Shown here piece after piece: positions 61,590-64,000 of a stretch of 64,000 nucleotides of DNA. A program made the translations under genes and the position numbers. The DNA is from Candidatus Zhuqueibacterota bacterium. Its GTDB lineage: Bacteria > Zhuqueibacterota > Zhuqueibacteria > Oceanimicrobiales > Oceanimicrobiaceae. The notes under the pieces are model-generated. The model ran no database searches. It was not told the origin of the DNA and saw nothing but the letters and a program-made list of their open reading frames with translations. The DNA is taken from contig JAJDAG010000038.1 in the NCBI GenBank assembly GCA_029262005.1, positions 62,001-126,000 on the forward strand. The letters are read 5' to 3'. Numbering within the stretch: the first letter of the stretch is position 1; each line of letters opens with the position of its first letter.

Positions 61590-61981
61590 TTTATACTTTA
61601 TTCTTGTGTTATTTGGAATCCGTTGGAACTGCTTGTCTTATATCGGCCCTGACATGAAGGTGTTTTAAAATCGGCTTTGGTTGTTAAGGAAAATTAATGT
61701 CTAAGTTTTGGACTTTGGGTTATCTTTGATTACCCCTTGATTCAATTGGTTTCGTTTCTCATTTTGGTACCATTCAGACTTTTCGGCCATCTTAGTCCAA
61801 AACGTCGGGTTCGAGAAGGTCCAGACGAGTCACCATTTAGTTTTTTCTCAACGGAGTTCAGAGTTCTCGGCGAACTCGTTGCTTATTTTATCAGTGCGTA
61901 ATTCAGGCCTATTATTACCCCGAAATAAATTATATTTTCCAGACACCACCGGCGCAACCACATTACCTCGAAAAGGGAAAC
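61590..61981. promoter_or_regulatory. Divergent promoter region for the pel locus and the acylase gene
   Basis: This 392-base gap must hold the promoter of the pel genes. It contains a perfect 10-base inverted repeat, GTTTTGGACT (61705-61714) and AGTCCAAAAC (61794-61803), 79 bases apart. No match to a named operator was recognised and no ORF is credible. Confidence 0.5.
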
Positions 61982-64000
61982 ATGAAAAATAACGTAAATA
62001 TCTGGCGGGATGAAAATGGTGTTCCGCATGTTGAGGCAAGTAATGAGTTCGATATGTACTGGGGACAGGGCTATGTGCATGCCGCCGATCGGGGCTTGCA
62101 ATTGTTGCTTATGCGCATTCTGGGTAAAGGCCGGGCCGCTGAGCTGTTAGATGCAAGCGATGACACGGTTAAGATTGATATGTTTTTTCGTAGAATGAAT
62201 TGGAGCAGCCAGGCGCAGTCGCAAATCTCTGAACTGCCTGAGCGTGAAAGGCGGTGCCTTGATTCTTATTGCGACGGTGTGAATGCCGCTTTTTCACGCA
62301 AATACCCATGGGAATTCAAACTGCTCGGATATCGTCCGGAAGCGTGGACAGGAGAGGACGTCGTTCTTATGTCGCGCATGATTGGATATTTGACTCTGGT
62401 GCAGTCCCAAGCTGAAATGGAGCGGCTGCTCATCGAGTTGGTACAAGCCGGTGTCAGCCGGGAAAAACTCGAGGTGCTTTTTCCCGCTACTCTGGGTGAG
62501 CTCGATTATGAATTACTGCAAAAAGTAACTCTGGTAGAACGAATTGTACCATCTGAGCTTTTATGGCAAACTGCCGTACCCAGAATGATGGCTTCGAACA
62601 ATTGGGCGATTTCTGGTAAAAGGACTGCTTCAGGCAAGCCAATAATATGTAACGATCCGCATTTAGAAACCAATCGGTTGCCCAATATCTGGTGTGAAGT
62701 TGTTCTCAAGTCCGGTGATCGTTATTTGATGGGTGGTTCTATGCCTGGCATCCCCGGCATCTTGAGTGGCAGAACGCCGGATCTGGCCTGGACAGCAACT
62801 TATTCTTTTCTCGATGCGGTAGATTCGTGGGTGGAGAAGTGTGAGGGGGGAAAATACTACCGCGCGGCAGGGAGCAAGTGGCTGAATTTTCAAACCAGAA
62901 AAGAGACTATTAAGCGCAAGAAGAAGTCAGCGGTGGAAGTTGTTTTCTATGAAAATGAGCACGGTGTGCTTGAAGGAAACCCGAATGAAAGTGGCTTTTA
63001 TCTCGCTACGCGCTGGGCTGCCGGCGAATCCGGGGCCGTGTCACTTTGCGCCACTTTGGGCATGTTTGATGTCGTTTCAGTTGAAGAAGGAATGGACACA
63101 CTTGGCAAGGTTGAAACCGGCTGGAATTTTGTGTTCGCGGACACCAACGGTGAGCTTGGCTACCAGATGTCTGGTCTGGCACCCAGGAGGCGTGAAGGCG
63201 TAAGCGGTTTTGTGCCGCTGCCCGGGTGGAAGCAGGAAAATGATTGGCTGGGGTTTTGGAACCATGAATCCTTGCCTCGTGTCAAGAATCCGGAAGAAGG
63301 ATTTTTTGCCACGGCCAATCAGGACTTAAACCGGTATGGCCGGGCAGCCGTGATCAATATGCCGATGGGCTCTTATCGGGCGGACCGAATCGCACATCTG
63401 CTGGCAAATGGAAATGCGTTTGTTGAATCCGATATGTTCGCAATGCACTTTGACGTCTACTCGCTGCAGGCGGAATATTTTATGGAAATTTTACGCCCGC
63501 TGTTACCTGACACGCCACAAGGAAAGCTTCTCCAAGATTGGGACTTAAAATATGATGCCGGATCGCAAGGCGCTTTTCTCTTCGAAGTGTTTTATGAGGC
63601 GCTGTTGTGTGAAGTTTTCGGCAAGAATGGGCTGGGCGAATCGGTTGTTGAATATCTCGGTGGTGAGACCGGCACATTTGCTGATTTTTACGCTAACTTC
63701 GACCGTGTTTTGCTTGCTGAGGAATCGATCTGGTTTGGTGAGAAAAGCAGGGATGAGATTTATCGACACGTGGCTGAAGAGGCGCTCCAGGTTGAAGCCA
63801 AAAACTGGGGTCAGGTTCGTCAGTTTACCATGTCGAATATCCTTTTTGGCGGCAAACTGCCGGCATTTGCAGGTTTTGATCGCGGACCTTTGACATGCAT
63901 TGGCAATAGAGCCACCATTCACCAGGGCCAAATTTATCGGAGTGCTGGCAGAGTCACCTCATTCATGCCCTCATTTAGAACGGTCGTTGATTTGGCCAAT
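61982..64000 (+). CDS. Penicillin-acylase-family Ntn hydrolase, 3' end outside window
   Basis: The frame is open from ATG 61982 to the right edge (673 codons). GAAAAGGG precedes it. The N-terminal part is acylase-like (WRDENGVPHVEASNEFDMYW, GQGYVHAADRGLQLLLMRIL). The auto-cleavage site and nucleophile serine are in MASNNWAISGKR, followed by ICNDPHLETNRLPNIWCEVV and MPGIPGILSGRTPDLAW. Members cleave N-acyl groups from beta-lactams, homoserine lactones or peptides. Unlike most relatives it has no signal peptide at this start, so it may be cytoplasmic. The right end is cut off. Confidence 0.88.
   Translation, partial: MKNNVNIWRDENGVPHVEASNEFDMYWGQGYVHAADRGLQLLLMRILGKGRAAELLDASDDTVKIDMFFRRMNWSSQAQSQISELPERERRCLDSYCDGVNAAFSRKYPWEFKLLGYRPEAWTGEDVVLMSRMIGYLTLVQSQAEMERLLIELVQAGVSREKLEVLFPATLGELDYELLQKVTLVERIVPSELLWQTAVPRMMASNNWAISGKRTASGKPIICNDPHLETNRLPNIWCEVVLKSGDRYLMGGSMPGIPGILSGRTPDLAWTATYSFLDAVDSWVEKCEGGKYYRAAGSKWLNFQTRKETIKRKKKSAVEVVFYENEHGVLEGNPNESGFYLATRWAAGESGAVSLCATLGMFDVVSVEEGMDTLGKVETGWNFVFADTNGELGYQMSGLAPRRREGVSGFVPLPGWKQENDWLGFWNHESLPRVKNPEEGFFATANQDLNRYGRAAVINMPMGSYRADRIAHLLANGNAFVESDMFAMHFDVYSLQAEYFMEILRPLLPDTPQGKLLQDWDLKYDAGSQGAFLFEVFYEALLCEVFGKNGLGESVVEYLGGETGTFADFYANFDRVLLAEESIWFGEKSRDEIYRHVAEEALQVEAKNWGQVRQFTMSNILFGGKLPAFAGFDRGPLTCIGNRATIHQGQIYRSAGRVTSFMPSFRTVVDLAN

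Noticed and set aside
37888-61981. A c-di-GMP riboswitch in leader regions of the pel or pil genes
   Set aside because: I looked for the conserved GEMM segments on the minus strand in the gaps and did not find them.

Overview
The window reads as chromosomal DNA from a Gram-negative bacterium. Evidence is outer-membrane beta-barrels, lipobox lipoproteins, a secretin, a TonB-like anchor and one protein (34990-37671) with a C-terminal FlgD/type-IX-secretion-like sorting region of the kind common in the FCB group, Calditrichota and KSB1-like lineages. That lineage placement is inference from protein style; no rRNA or other marker gene is present. No tRNA, rRNA, CRISPR array, insertion sequence or phage gene was seen.

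Region 1 (1-15 kb), mixed housekeeping: the end of a CcmD-like protein followed by a TlpA/ResA thioredoxin (cytochrome c maturation context); a VTT/DedA-type membrane protein divergent from an ArsR regulator; a minus-strand operon of acyl-CoA synthetase, secreted amidohydrolase, ABC permease and ABC ATPase; a lipoprotein; a NUDIX hydrolase; a hybrid histidine kinase; spmA-spmB homologues; and a 1-pyrroline-5-carboxylate dehydrogenase.

Region 2 (14.5-27.4 kb): a sigma factor with an apparent N-terminal membrane segment, next to a zinc-finger/TPR membrane protein; a DUF5916 outer-membrane protein; an NtrC-type regulator; a three-gene set (GNAT, enolase-superfamily racemase, M20 hydrolase) matching the N-succinylamino-acid route for turning D- into L-amino acids; a phosphodiesterase; a repeat lipoprotein; and UDP-glucose dehydrogenase.

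Region 3 (27.4-37.7 kb), plus strand, envelope proteins: a TonB-like N-terminus without a TonB C-terminal domain, three small outer-membrane proteins, then a run of diheme PD40 lipoprotein, TlpA thioredoxin, DUF4266 lipoprotein, DUF3570 barrel and NHL-repeat protein. It looks like an extracytoplasmic redox module. The DUF3570 protein carries a DAITGAS motif resembling the ApbE flavinylation site.

Region 4 (37.9-61.6 kb) is the most striking part: about 24 kb of genes all on the minus strand. It begins as a Pel exopolysaccharide locus (PelA split into separate deacetylase and glycoside-hydrolase genes, PelB, PelD with an intact RxxD c-di-GMP site, PelE). It then switches to a type IV pilus-like assembly system (PilB, PilC, two tandem near-identical pilins, three minor pilins, PilM, PilN, PilO, PilP, PilQ secretin and a receiver-only response regulator), and returns to Pel with PelF and PelG. 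No PelC, PilT or prepilin peptidase is present. The arrangement suggests one co-expressed surface-attachment unit in which polysaccharide export and pilus assembly are coupled or co-regulated. Two imperfect direct repeats flank pelD-pelE. The window ends inside a divergent penicillin-acylase-family gene.
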